Below, piece after piece: positions 16,008-24,258 of a stretch of DNA of 35,549 nt. Every line of letters starts with the position of its first letter. Positions within the stretch are counted from its first letter, which is position 1. The stretch comes from an uncultured Gammaproteobacteria bacterium (lineage in GTDB: Bacteria; Pseudomonadota; Gammaproteobacteria; Berkiellales; Berkiellaceae). Under the pieces are notes generated by a model. The model saw only the letters and a program-made list of their open reading frames with translations. It searched no databases and was not told the DNA's origin. The position numbers and the translations under genes are program-made. Location: assembly GCA_902826485.1 (NCBI GenBank), contig CADEEZ010000020.1, positions 1 through 35,549 on the forward strand, given 5' to 3'.

Positions 16008-16895
16008 ATGAGTTGGTTTCAAAAATTACTTCCTTCCCAAATTCGGGTAAGCAATGACAAGAAAAAGTCTTCTATCCCTGAGGGCCTTTGGAGCAAGTGT
16101 TCAGCTTGCCAAGCTGTTTTATTTAAAGCCGAGTTAGAAAAAAATCTCGAAGTTTGCCCCAAGTGCAATCATCATATGCGACTGGGCGCCCGTGCGCGGC
16201 TCATGTTGTTTTTAGATGGCGCTGATCAAAAAGAACTAGGGGCTGAATTTGCGCCTCGCGACTTGTTAAAATTTAAAGACACCAAAAAATACAAAGATAG
16301 ATTAATTGCTGCTCAGCGTTCAACTGGCGAAAAAGATGCGCTAGTGGCCATGAAAGGCTTTTTATATGGCATGCCCGTGGTGAGTTGTGCATTTGAGTTT
16401 AGTTTTATTGGCGGTTCAATGGGCGCCGTTGTAGGCAAACGTTTTGTGTTAGCGGCTGAAACAGCGATTAAACAAAAATGTGCCTTAGTGTGTTTTTCCA
16501 CCAGTGGTGGGGCACGCATGCAAGAATCTTTAATTTCGCTCATGCAAATGTCTAAAACCAGTGCGGCTTTACAGCGCTTAAGCCAAGCCGGCTTGCCCTT
16601 TATTAGCGTTTTAATCGACCCTTGCATGGGTGGCGTATCGGCGAGTTTGGCTATGTTGGGTGATGTGATTATTGCCGAACCCAATGCCCTAATTGGTTTT
16701 GCTGGCCCAAGAGTGATCGAACAAACGGTGAGACAAACGTTGCCAGAAGGGTTTCAACGCAGCGAATTTTTACTCGATCACGGTGCTATCGATATGATAA
16801 CCGATAGACGCCAACTCAGACCTGTTGTTGCGGGTTTAATTGCTAAATTCACTCATCAACATCCAGATATTACAGACGATTTGCCCCCATCATGA
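16008..16895 (+). CDS. accD: Acetyl-CoA carboxylase carboxyltransferase subunit beta
   Basis: AccD pairs with AccA to move the carboxyl group from carboxybiotin to acetyl-CoA, giving malonyl-CoA for fatty acid synthesis. The N-terminal Cys4 zinc ribbon is complete: C31, C34, C50 and C53 (KCSACQ...CPKCNHH). The crotonase-like core has [12 protein letters not shown] and [11 protein letters not shown]. At 295 aa it is close to the 304 aa of the E. coli protein. The stop codon overlaps the folC start (ATGA at 16892-16895), so the two are translationally coupled. The accA gene is not in the window. Confidence 0.97.
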   Translation: MSWFQKLLPSQIRVSNDKKKSSIPEGLWSKCSACQAVLFKAELEKNLEVCPKCNHHMRLGARARLMLFLDGADQKELGAEFAPRDLLKFKDTKKYKDRLIAAQRSTGEKDALVAMKGFLYGMPVVSCAFEFSFIGGSMGAVVGKRFVLAAETAIKQKCALVCFSTSGGARMQESLISLMQMSKTSAALQRLSQAGLPFISVLIDPCMGGVSASLAMLGDVIIAEPNALIGFAGPRVIEQTVRQTLPEGFQRSEFLLDHGAIDMITDRRQLRPVVAGLIAKFTHQHPDITDDLPPS

Positions 16896-18160
16896 CGGTA
16901 GTTGAGTGGTTGGCCTATATAGAATCGATTCATTCAGCAGCCATAGATATGGGATTAGATCGCGTAAAAACCGTTGGTGAGGCATTGGGTCTTATCACGA
17001 ATTGGCCTTGCCGTATTGTGACCGTAGCAGGCACAAACGGCAAAGGCACCACCGTTAAAACATTATCGACCCTACTCAATACCCTCGGCTATCAAGTTGG
17101 CAGCTACACTTCTCCGCATTTATTAGACTTTTCAGAACGCATTGAAATAAATTTAAAACCCGTGTTAGACCCTCAATTGGTTGAGGCTTTTCACAAAGTA
17201 GAACAGGCGCGTGTTGCTTTAAGTAAAACCTTAACGTATTTCGAATTTGCGACCTTAGCGGCGTTATTGATTTTTAAAGAACAGCCACTTGATGTGTTAA
17301 TTTTAGAAATTGGTTTGGGTGGCAGGCTCGATGCGGTTAATATAATAGAACCCGATATCAGTATTATTACCACGATTGGATTAGATCATCAGGATTATTT
17401 GGGGAATACGCTCGATAAAATAGCCGAAGAAAAAGCGGGCATCATTCGTCAAAATAAACCCGTAATAATTGGGCAAGGAGCTTATCGACCTAGTTTAATA
17501 GCCATTGCACAAGCAAAACAAGCCAAAGTTTATTTACGCGGCAGAGATTTCGACGATGAACATATCTCGGGTCAAGGCCAATGGTTGAATCAATTATTTC
17601 CCGAAAGTCTGCAATTAGCCATTCAAGCCTTGAAGTTATTAGCACCAAATCTTGGATTAACCACCAGTCATATTCAACAAATATGTCAGCAGTTACCCAA
17701 CATTGCCTTAATAGGCCGTTTTCAGCGAATAGTATTTAAAGAAGTGGAATGGATACTAGATGTGGCGCATAACGCGCCTGCGGCAAATTGGTTGGCTGAA
17801 CAGTTAAATAGCTTGTCTCCCGTGTCTACCACGCATTTTGTGTGGTGTAGTTTTGTGGATAAAGATTTAGAGGGTATTTTATTAGCTTTTCTAAATAAAT
17901 TATCTCCAGAGCTCAAACAGAGTAGTCGTTGGCATATTGGGGCACTTAATCACCCCCGTTCAGCAGAAAAAACAAAATTAGAAGCGGTGAATTCAGCCAA
18001 TTTAACGAGTAATTCATTGCATTCATCTGTATTAGAGACATTTGAACAAGCTTTAAATCGAGCCTATAATCAAGCAAAGCCAACCGACAGAATTGTGGTC
18101 TTTGGCTCCTTTCAAGCCATCAATGAAGCGCTTGAATTTATGAAAAAAGGTGAGGGTTAA
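16892..18160 (+). CDS. folC: Bifunctional dihydrofolate synthase / folylpolyglutamate synthase
   Basis: FolC adds glutamate to dihydropteroate and then further glutamates to reduced folates, using ATP. It belongs to the Mur ligase family. The ATP-binding loop GTNGKGTT is at 47-54, with the downstream signature GLDHQDYLG...IAEEKAGI and the C-terminal [13 protein letters not shown]. The 422-aa length is normal. The start ATG overlaps the accD stop by 4 nt, and the next gene begins directly after the folC stop, as expected in this operon. Confidence 0.95.
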   Translation: MTVVEWLAYIESIHSAAIDMGLDRVKTVGEALGLITNWPCRIVTVAGTNGKGTTVKTLSTLLNTLGYQVGSYTSPHLLDFSERIEINLKPVLDPQLVEAFHKVEQARVALSKTLTYFEFATLAALLIFKEQPLDVLILEIGLGGRLDAVNIIEPDISIITTIGLDHQDYLGNTLDKIAEEKAGIIRQNKPVIIGQGAYRPSLIAIAQAKQAKVYLRGRDFDDEHISGQGQWLNQLFPESLQLAIQALKLLAPNLGLTTSHIQQICQQLPNIALIGRFQRIVFKEVEWILDVAHNAPAANWLAEQLNSLSPVSTTHFVWCSFVDKDLEGILLAFLNKLSPELKQSSRWHIGALNHPRSAEKTKLEAVNSANLTSNSLHSSVLETFEQALNRAYNQAKPTDRIVVFGSFQAINEALEFMKKGEG

Positions 18161-18649
18161 GTGGAACGAAAAACCAAAGAAATACTATTTGGGGCAGCGA
18201 TCATTGTTTCGCTTGTGGTGATATTTATCCCCTACGTTTTAAATGGTCAATTAAGGTTAGTTGATGCCAGCACCAATATCCCTGATGCGCCTATTTGGCC
18301 AGACAAACATCAATTAGTACCACAACCTAAAGAAATGGCCGATTTTAAAGCACAGGGTCTAGAACCTCATAGCAGTAATGCCTTGTTAGATAAAGGCATA
18401 GCATGGGTAGTGAGTGTGGGTGTTTATTCTTCTAGCCAAGAGGCCGAAAAAAAGGTAAAAAGTTTACAAACTAAACAATTACCTGCTTATTTGAAAATCG
18501 ACACAACACATGAATCGGTGCCACGATATCACGTTTTGGTAGGGCCCAAGCTTCATAAACAAGAGGCTACGGATATTGTTAAACAGCTTAAGAAAGATAA
18601 CATAGAAGCAGAACTCAAAATTTATCACCCTAATATGGCGTTTGATTAA
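18161..18649 (+). CDS. dedD: DedD-like SPOR-domain cell-division protein
   Basis: A short cytoplasmic start (MERKTKEI) is followed by one transmembrane segment (about residues 8-27), a periplasmic linker, and a SPOR domain (about 80-157, from WVVSVGVYSSSQEAEKKV to the end). SPOR domains bind glycan strands stripped of stem peptides at the division septum. The single TM plus SPOR architecture and the position between folC and cvpA match DedD. The start is GTG 18161, immediately after the folC stop, with GAGG at 18152-18155. The protein is 162 aa, shorter than E. coli DedD (about 220 aa), mainly in the linker. Confidence 0.88.
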   Translation: MERKTKEILFGAAIIVSLVVIFIPYVLNGQLRLVDASTNIPDAPIWPDKHQLVPQPKEMADFKAQGLEPHSSNALLDKGIAWVVSVGVYSSSQEAEKKVKSLQTKQLPAYLKIDTTHESVPRYHVLVGPKLHKQEATDIVKQLKKDNIEAELKIYHPNMAFD

Positions 18650-18650
18650 T

Positions 18651-19157
18651 ATGTCAGGATCAATAAAAGCAGATTTAATTATCATGATCATTCTTGGTCT
18701 CTCAGTGGGATTAAGCTTTATTCGTGGATTTGTTAAAGAGTTAATTTCATTATTAAGCTGGGTATTTGGGATTTGGTTAGCGATTTTATATTGTCACCAA
18801 TTGGCTGCTTATATGACCTTTACCCAAGTTGAATTACTTCGAGTAGGGATCGCGTTTTTGGCCATTTTTGTCCCCACGGTGTTTTTTGGTGCGGTGATTA
18901 ATTTGGCCATTACCAGCATTGTTCGTAAAACACCTTTTAGTCTGCCAGATAGAGTATTGGGAATGGCATTTGGCTTCGTGAAAGCGGGGTTATTGTTAAG
19001 TGTTTTGGTGTTGGTTGGCACCTTAACCGATTTACCAAAAGAACCTTGGTGGCAGCAATCGAAGTTGATTAAGCCGCTTGAATTATCGGCAACTGTGATA
19101 AAATCGTATCTGCCAGAAGATTTTTTAAATAAAAAGCCCAAAACAGCTAAAAATTAG
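18651..19157 (+). CDS. cvpA: CvpA family inner-membrane protein
   Basis: This is a multi-pass membrane protein of about 168 aa with four hydrophobic helices in the first 130 residues. The conserved FIRGFVKELISLLSW segment of CvpA follows the first helix. ATG 18651 begins one base after the dedD stop and is preferred; an in-frame TTG at 18642 would overlap dedD. No Shine-Dalgarno sequence is evident, so translation is probably coupled. CvpA is named for its need in colicin V production in E. coli and is linked to envelope stress tolerance; its molecular activity is unclear. It sits directly before purF, as in other gammaproteobacteria. Confidence 0.92.
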   Translation: MSGSIKADLIIMIILGLSVGLSFIRGFVKELISLLSWVFGIWLAILYCHQLAAYMTFTQVELLRVGIAFLAIFVPTVFFGAVINLAITSIVRKTPFSLPDRVLGMAFGFVKAGLLLSVLVLVGTLTDLPKEPWWQQSKLIKPLELSATVIKSYLPEDFLNKKPKTAKN

Positions 19158-19172
19158 GTAGGGAATCTAGCC

Positions 19173-20612
19173 ATGTGCGGTGTAGTTGGAATGGTAGCCA
19201 GTGGCCCAGTAAATCAAACGCTTTATGATAGTTTAACGGCCTTACAACACAGAGGCCAAGATGCCGCAGGCATCATGACTGATGACAATGGCAGAATGTA
19301 TTTAAGAAAAGCCTTAGGCCTGGTTCGAGATGTGTTTGATACACGTCATATGTTAAGGCTTAAAGGCAATATGGGGATAGGGCACGTACGTTACCCTACT
19401 CAGGGCAGCTACTCAGAAAATGAAGCACAGCCTTTGTTTGTGAATTCGCCTTATGGCATCGCGCTGGTTCATAACGGCAATTTAACCAATGCCGAGGTCT
19501 TAAAAAAGCAGTTATTCACCGAAGACTTAAGACATTTAAATACCGATTCCGATTCGGAAATTATCCTCAATATTTTTGCGCATGAGCTGCAAAAACTCAA
19601 AAAACTTCAACCCAAAGCCAACGATTTTTTCGATGCCGTCGCAGGGGTATATAAACGCTGCCGGGGTGCTTATGCAGTGGTGGCGATGGTAGCAGGATAT
19701 GGCTTAGTCGCCTTTCGCGATCCCAATGGTATTCGGCCGCTCATTATTGGGCACAAATCCGAAACGGGTGAATGGATGGTGGCTTCCGAAAGTGTGGCTT
19801 TAACCTCCTTGGGGTTTAAAATTTTTAGAGATATTCAAGCGGGCGAAGCGATTTATATTTCACTCGATGGACAACTGTCTCATCACCAAATCATTGAAAA
19901 GCCTATTCATGCGCCGTGTTTATTTGAATATGTTTATTTTGCTCGACCCGATTCTATCATAGATAAAATATCCGTTTATAAGCTGAGATTAAATATTGGT
20001 AAACGCCTCGGCAAAAAAATATTAAACCAATGGCCAAATCATGAAATCGATGTGGTGATTCCTATTCCTGAAACGTCTCGCAGTTCGGCATTAGAATTAG
20101 CGTCTGCCATGAAAGTAAAATTTCGAGAAGGGTTTGTTAAAAATCGCTATATAGGCCGAACGTTTATTATGCCGGGCCAACAATTTAGAAAAAAATCTGT
20201 TCGTCAAAAATTAAACCCGATGGAACTTGAATTTCGAGGTAAAAATATTTTATTGGTCGATGACTCTATTGTACGGGGCACCACCAGTAAAGAAATCATC
20301 CAGATGGTGAGAGAAGTGGGGGCGAATAAAGTGTATTTTGCTTCTACTTCTCCGCCTGTAAAATTCCCTAATATTTACGGTATCGATATGCCGAGTAAAA
20401 CCGATTTAATCGCCAATAAAGGTGCCGTAAAAGAAATTGCTGATTTTATTGGCGCAGATGATTTAATTTATCTAGATTTAGATGATTTAAAAGCAGCGGC
20501 ACAAGACGGTAACCCAGATATCACCCATTTTGAAGCCTCTGTGTTTGATGGTGAATATGTGACGGGTGATGAAGAAGACTATTTGAAGGCTGTTGCTGGT
20601 AGGCATGAATAA
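19173..20612 (+). CDS. purF: Amidophosphoribosyltransferase
   Basis: PurF makes 5-phosphoribosylamine from PRPP and glutamine, the first committed step of purine synthesis. The chain starts MCGVVGMV, so Cys2 becomes the N-terminal nucleophile of the Ntn glutaminase domain after Met removal. [14 protein letters not shown] and HNGNLTNA are glutaminase-domain landmarks. The PRPP-binding loop [10 protein letters not shown] lies near 361-370. At 479 aa it is slightly shorter than the 505-aa E. coli enzyme, at the C-terminus. TAGGGA upstream of ATG 19173 is a good ribosome-binding site. The 3' end overlaps the next gene by 8 bp. Confidence 0.97.
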   Translation: MCGVVGMVASGPVNQTLYDSLTALQHRGQDAAGIMTDDNGRMYLRKALGLVRDVFDTRHMLRLKGNMGIGHVRYPTQGSYSENEAQPLFVNSPYGIALVHNGNLTNAEVLKKQLFTEDLRHLNTDSDSEIILNIFAHELQKLKKLQPKANDFFDAVAGVYKRCRGAYAVVAMVAGYGLVAFRDPNGIRPLIIGHKSETGEWMVASESVALTSLGFKIFRDIQAGEAIYISLDGQLSHHQIIEKPIHAPCLFEYVYFARPDSIIDKISVYKLRLNIGKRLGKKILNQWPNHEIDVVIPIPETSRSSALELASAMKVKFREGFVKNRYIGRTFIMPGQQFRKKSVRQKLNPMELEFRGKNILLVDDSIVRGTTSKEIIQMVREVGANKVYFASTSPPVKFPNIYGIDMPSKTDLIANKGAVKEIADFIGADDLIYLDLDDLKAAAQDGNPDITHFEASVFDGEYVTGDEEDYLKAVAGRHE

Positions 20613-21426
20613 TTTTTTTAATCATATTTCACAAGCGTTATTCGAACCTAATCCAACCACTAAAGTAGAATTGGTTAATGCACTTTGGGCAAAACAAGCT
20701 GATTTACCCCAATTAATTTTAGCAGCGCTAGAAGTCGAAAAAAATAATCTGACCCTTCCTGCAGAATATAGTATAGCAGCGGGGCGTCCTGATAAACCCG
20801 AATTAATTTCTCCGAGGCTGGTGCCTCAGCGTAAATTAGGCACCCCCCTAGGGATAACGGCCATGGTGCATGCGTTGGCGCATATCGAATTTAATGCGAT
20901 TAATTTAGCCTTGGATGCCTGTTATCGTTTTAGACATATGCCCCTAGAATATTATTTAGATTGGTTCAAAGTCGCAAAAGAAGAAGCTTATCACTTTAGT
21001 TTATTAGCGGGTATGTTAATACAACGCGGCCATCAATATGGTGATTTTCTGGCGCACAATAGCTTATGGGAATTAGCAGAAAAAACAAAACACGATGTAC
21101 TCTATCGTATGGCATTGGTACCCAGAATAATGGAAGCCCGAGGGCTAGATGTCGCACCTGCCATTAGAGATAAAATGATTATTTTAAAAGAGCAGGCTAT
21201 TGTCGATATATTAAATATTATTTTACATGATGAAGAAGGGCATGTAGAAATCGGCAATCGATGGTTCAATTATATTTGTTATGATAGAAAATGTAATCCC
21301 GAAAACACTTTTCAAGAATTAGTGTTGCAGTTTGCTGTTAAGATGATTAAAAAGCCTTTTGCGACCCAAACACGTCTTAAAGTTGGGTTCACGGAAAAAG
21401 ATATGGCATTTTTAGAAAGTTTATGA
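20605..21426 (+). CDS. DUF455 family ferritin-like protein
   Basis: The 273-aa protein has the helical ferritin-like layout of the DUF455 family. Likely di-metal ligands lie in [23 protein letters not shown], and [13 protein letters not shown]. Also conserved are RKLGTPLG, probably an interaction loop, and [11 protein letters not shown]. The substrate is not established for this family; a redox or hydroxylase role is only suggested by the carboxylate/histidine pattern. ATG 20605 lies inside the end of purF (8-bp overlap); a TTG at 20593 in the same frame is an alternative. It is the last gene of the operon, and its coupling to purF suggests co-expression. Confidence 0.8.
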   Translation: MNNFFNHISQALFEPNPTTKVELVNALWAKQADLPQLILAALEVEKNNLTLPAEYSIAAGRPDKPELISPRLVPQRKLGTPLGITAMVHALAHIEFNAINLALDACYRFRHMPLEYYLDWFKVAKEEAYHFSLLAGMLIQRGHQYGDFLAHNSLWELAEKTKHDVLYRMALVPRIMEARGLDVAPAIRDKMIILKEQAIVDILNIILHDEEGHVEIGNRWFNYICYDRKCNPENTFQELVLQFAVKMIKKPFATQTRLKVGFTEKDMAFLESL

Positions 21427-21429
21427 AGA

Positions 21430-21480
21430 TTTATACTAAAATAATATTAAGGATGTTTATCAAAAAAATTGTAGTATAAA
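21430..21480. repeat. 9-bp inverted repeat before the first Ntn-hydrolase gene
   Basis: TTTATACTA at 21430-21438 is the exact reverse complement of TAGTATAAA at 21472-21480, 33 bp apart and 26 bp before the next start. It could be an operator or a weak structure. The arms are AT-rich, so chance is possible. Confidence 0.3.
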
Positions 21481-21506
21481 TAGCTTTGCTAACAAGGATC
21501 GTAGCT

Positions 21507-22784
21507 ATGCCAAATCAGCCAATAGAAGTTAACCTACAGGGTACTTTTTTTGAAATGGGTAAGCAATATATTACTCAGCTTAATCAAATAGTAATCAACC
21601 AATTAGCGCTTTCACGTAAAAGTATTCGTCCAGTTACTACAGATCCTCAAGCTCAAAAATTATTTGATATAAAGATTTTAGAGTTTATCTCAAAGGTAAA
21701 AAAATCTTATCCTGTCGAAATGTTAGAGTTTTTTAACGGTATACTTCAAACAGATTTTGCAAAAAGAAACAGTCTTACGTTAGATGAATTAACATACCTA
21801 GATAACATGTATATAGTATCGATGATAGCAGATAGAAAATCAAAAGAACACTGTTCATTTATTGGATTTGGTCTTGAGAGTGGTGTAGTTGGGGGGCGAA
21901 ATTTTGATTTTGCCAATAACAACCTTCAATGTATGACAGATACACCTGTTATATTAAGAATGCAGCACAGTAATCTTCAAAAATATCCCAATAAAATACT
22001 TTCAATTGGATTACCTGGCACCATATGCAACCCCACTATATTGAATAATAAAAATTTATTTTTAGAAATAAATACAGCATCAGATAGCATAGGATCAAAA
22101 TTAGATGATACAAGGTTCTCTACACTAAGTGATTTTTTGTTAAAAATGATGCAATGTGAAAACTATCAAAACTTACATGATTTTCTTATTTCAAAACCTG
22201 TTTTTATGGGTTTAAATGTAAGCATTGCAGGCTCAGAAGGCATAGCACTTCATACTATCGAAATGTCGCCTTTTAACGTAAAAAGTGAGATGGATCCAGA
22301 AATACCTAATTTTAAAAATCGGGCACGGGCTGCTAATTCAGAAGACACTCTTGATCCTTCAAATTGGGATAATAATCCAAATATATTAGTATCTACCAAT
22401 GTCTTTAGGTTATTAGATTGGTCACAGTATACAAATAAAGAAGGGGATAAAAAACATGAAAAAAATTTTTCAACAGAACGTTATAAAAATTTAATTAAAT
22501 TAGGTCGGGAAAAACAAGGTTGTTTGGCTAACAAGCCTTTGAATGTGATTCAAGAAATCATGGAGCATGGTTTTAATAATAATGATCCTATACCTGGGGC
22601 GACAAAATATATACCGACGACAGATCCTTCTCATGCTGGTTCGACATCCACTTACTATACAGTCGCATTTAAAACATATAAAATAAATTCAAACAAAACA
22701 CCAAAATTTTCTGTGCGTTTTCAACAGCAAACTTCACCAGAATCTAAAGGTGTATGGACAAAGTGGCAAAAATATAAAGTATAA
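21507..22784 (+). CDS. Ntn-hydrolase, C45 / acid-ceramidase-like (copy 1)
   Basis: This family hydrolyses or transfers acyl groups on linear amides (isopenicillin N acyltransferase, acid ceramidase, NAAA). The proposed nucleophile is Cys116 in HCSFIGFGL, followed by GGRNFDF at 129-135, the equivalent of the GRNxDW/Y motif. IGLPGTICNPTI and the N.NLFLEINTAS stretch follow as in C45 enzymes. A prosegment of about 115 residues before the Cys fits autocatalytic maturation. There is no signal peptide, so it acts in the cytosol or is exported by another route. ATG 21507 is chosen because of AAGGA at 21494-21498 and because the downstream paralogue starts identically (MPNQPIEVNLQGTFFEMG). The protein is 425 aa. 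The substrate is unknown. Confidence 0.75.
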   Translation: MPNQPIEVNLQGTFFEMGKQYITQLNQIVINQLALSRKSIRPVTTDPQAQKLFDIKILEFISKVKKSYPVEMLEFFNGILQTDFAKRNSLTLDELTYLDNMYIVSMIADRKSKEHCSFIGFGLESGVVGGRNFDFANNNLQCMTDTPVILRMQHSNLQKYPNKILSIGLPGTICNPTILNNKNLFLEINTASDSIGSKLDDTRFSTLSDFLLKMMQCENYQNLHDFLISKPVFMGLNVSIAGSEGIALHTIEMSPFNVKSEMDPEIPNFKNRARAANSEDTLDPSNWDNNPNILVSTNVFRLLDWSQYTNKEGDKKHEKNFSTERYKNLIKLGREKQGCLANKPLNVIQEIMEHGFNNNDPIPGATKYIPTTDPSHAGSTSTYYTVAFKTYKINSNKTPKFSVRFQQQTSPESKGVWTKWQKYKV

Positions 22785-22813
22785 GCCAAGCCTGGGAGGC
22801 GTTAGCAACCGGC

Positions 22814-22837
22814 GCCGGCTGTGAGCGGGGGGCTGTT
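22814..22837 (+). repeat. 24-bp direct repeat, copy 1
   Basis: This 24-bp GC-rich stretch starts GCCGGCTGTGAGC and ends with six G then CTGTT. It is identical to 24147-24170. It follows the first Ntn-hydrolase gene by 30 bp and overlaps a palindrome, CCGGCGCCGG. A T-run comes directly after it, so it may also serve as a terminator. The downstream flank (about 22838-22880) resembles the flank of copy 2. Confidence 0.75.
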
Positions 22838-22907
22838 TTTCCAACTAAATTGTATTGAGTTGTTTTTCAAAAAAATCCTCTATAGAATCTCCCTCGCTAT
22901 CTAAAAC

Positions 22908-22924
22908 TATAATAAATATAAGGA
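22908..22924 (+). promoter_or_regulatory. -10 hexamer and ribosome-binding site before the small peptide gene
   Basis: TATAAT at 22908-22913 is followed by AAGGA at 22920-22924, only 2 nt before ATG 22927. The spacing to that ATG is short; it would suit ATG 22942 better, but that start would shorten the leader. No good -35 is visible. Confidence 0.3.
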
Positions 22925-22926
22925 TT

Positions 22927-23107
22927 ATGAAAGAATTAAAAATGCCTGAAGTTCAAGTTGTTTCAGGTGGAATTTGGGGGGTTTCTTGTGCCCGTAGTGA
23001 TCGCTGTAGGCGGCGTCATAGTTGATGGTATAAGACATCGTAAAGATAAAGATTTAGCAAAAAGAGAAGGGATGGATCCGAATAGAAGAGAAAGTGGTGG
23101 TTTTTAA
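22927..23107 (+). pseudogene. Double-glycine-leader (bacteriocin-like) peptide gene, frameshifted at a G6 tract
   Basis: The first 15 codons give MKELKMPEVQVVSGG, a textbook double-glycine leader of the kind removed by C39-peptidase ABC exporters (compare the microcin V leader MRTLTLNELDSVSGG). In the sequence as given, the frame then runs through six G (22976-22981) into a short tail and stops at 23023-23025 (32 aa). Removing one G gives a continuous 59-aa product that ends at TAA 23105-23107. Its predicted mature part begins IWGFLVPVVIAVGGVIVDGI and has a basic, polar tail. A hydrophobic Gly-rich core after GG is typical of class II bacteriocin-like peptides. The break may be a phase-variable tract, a recent mutation or a sequencing error. 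No C39 transporter or immunity gene is identified nearby; the following membrane protein is a candidate partner by position only. Confidence 0.65.
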
Positions 23108-23136
23108 ATTTTATTCCGTACTTGGATAAAAATCTA

Positions 23137-23180
23137 AATGGTGTTCTCTGTTTTGCTAAAGGCATACGGAGAATGCCATT
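23137..23180 (+). other. Strong 15-bp RNA stem-loop between the peptide gene and the membrane-protein gene
   Basis: Bases 23137-23151 pair with 23166-23180 over 15 positions, three of them G-U, around a 14-nt loop. It begins 30 nt after the restored peptide stop and ends 23 nt before the next start. No T-run follows on the plus strand, so it is more like an mRNA processing or stability element, or an attenuator, than a terminator. Confidence 0.5.
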
Positions 23181-23203
23181 CTTAATATGGACTAATAAAA
23201 AAA

Positions 23204-23950
23204 ATGAACCAATTATATCCATTTTATAAAAAAATATATTATTGGTATATTTTACTCGAATGTACGTTAATGCCAGTTATGTTTTTACCTGTAAACTCGG
23301 CAATCATTCATTTAAGCATTTTTTCAGCATTTGTTATCGGTGGCTTTACTTTATATCATGCAATTCGACTCTATAAAGCTATGCCAGGGCATCTTCCTTT
23401 ATTTGGATTATTCACAGGAATAATTTTTGTTCTTGGGGGAAGTATTTTTGACATGACTACAACGATTATCTGTTCGCCTGATTTAAGTGAAGAAGGTAAC
23501 CCTCTTCTTGTTGCATTACTTAATCACAATTTTCCATTATATTTTATTTATTTATTTACGTTATTTTATCAAATGCTAAAAGTTAGTATTAATCTATATT
23601 TATGGAGTGCATTTTTAAAAGGATATCCCATGATATTGAACTCAATACCCTATAAGAATTTTTTTATCACTATACAGTGGTTAATAGGTGCTGGGAAAAT
23701 GAACTTTTCAGATTTTTTATTAAGCAAAAATATTCAGTTTGAATTTTTAGTTCCTTGCTTATGTTTTATTATTTTTTCGTCAAATTTTATACATTGGTAT
23801 GCCGGGTTAGAATGGTTAAAAATTATTCCTTATGGACCAGATACTATTATATTGGCATTTTGGATCATTTTATTTTCTGTATTAATACTTGCATGGATGA
23901 CTCATTTCAAACTTAAGCGAATTCACAAAAATAAAGTGCTCGTGGCTTAA
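23204..23950 (+). CDS. Six-TM membrane protein with a D..TT...E.NP motif
   Basis: The protein has 248 aa and about six membrane segments (near 12-30, 33-54, 64-86, 108-134, 178-200 and 212-234). After the third segment comes FDMTTTIIC (D83, T85, T86), and then EEGNP at 96-100. This D..TT followed by E.NP is the pattern seen in DUF5658-like small membrane proteins, whose function is unknown; the assignment is tentative. No good Shine-Dalgarno sequence precedes ATG 23204, and the upstream hairpin may control its expression. It lies in the same insert as the frameshifted double-glycine peptide, so a role in export of or self-protection against that peptide is possible but unproven. Its AT-rich composition suggests an accessory gene. 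Confidence 0.65.
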   Translation: MNQLYPFYKKIYYWYILLECTLMPVMFLPVNSAIIHLSIFSAFVIGGFTLYHAIRLYKAMPGHLPLFGLFTGIIFVLGGSIFDMTTTIICSPDLSEEGNPLLVALLNHNFPLYFIYLFTLFYQMLKVSINLYLWSAFLKGYPMILNSIPYKNFFITIQWLIGAGKMNFSDFLLSKNIQFEFLVPCLCFIIFSSNFIHWYAGLEWLKIIPYGPDTIILAFWIILFSVLILAWMTHFKLKRIHKNKVLVA

Positions 23951-24011
23951 AAATAACATCCTCCCGCCTGATTTGTTTTCATAATATGTCTAATTTGGGC
24001 ACTAAAGAATT

Positions 24012-24121
24012 TGTCATGCAGCGAAGGCTGGCATCCAGGCCAATAATCTCTTTATGAAAGTTCATCTTCTAAAAATCATATTTTTTAAAAGTACTGGATG
24101 CCAGCCTTCGCTGGCATGACA
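24012..24121. repeat. Palindromic double-hairpin element (MITE/REPIN-like)
   Basis: The arms are 24012-24038 and 24094-24121, inverted relative to each other and differing by one deleted C in the left arm; the spacer is 55 bp. The right arm itself folds (GCCAGC-CTTC-GCTGGC). The inner ends read CATCCAG / CTGGATG, shared with the element at 27271-27363. No transposase lies nearby. With the second copy of the 24-bp repeat, it accounts for most of the 23951-24258 spacer. Confidence 0.75.
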
Positions 24122-24146
24122 GTTTTTAAGGCAGTGCTATCGATAA

Positions 24147-24170
24147 GCCGGCTGTGAGCGGGGGGCTGTT
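24147..24170 (+). repeat. 24-bp direct repeat, copy 2
   Basis: Identical to 22814-22837. It lies 88 bp before the second Ntn-hydrolase gene. The two copies bracket the segment holding the double-glycine peptide, the membrane protein and the palindromic element. The following ~40 bp (TAAATTG..TTGA) are loosely similar to the flank of copy 1. Confidence 0.75.
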
Positions 24171-24258
24171 CTTTTAAGTAAATTGCTTGAATATTTTCAT
24201 TTTGCTATATTCAATGCTTACTTATATTTAAGCACATTTACTAACAAGGAACGTATCT

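Noticed and set aside
22787-22841. Intrinsic terminator after the first Ntn-hydrolase gene
   Set aside because: GC-rich with a following T-run, but I could not find a clean continuous stem next to the T-run; listed only as a possible role of the 24-bp repeat.
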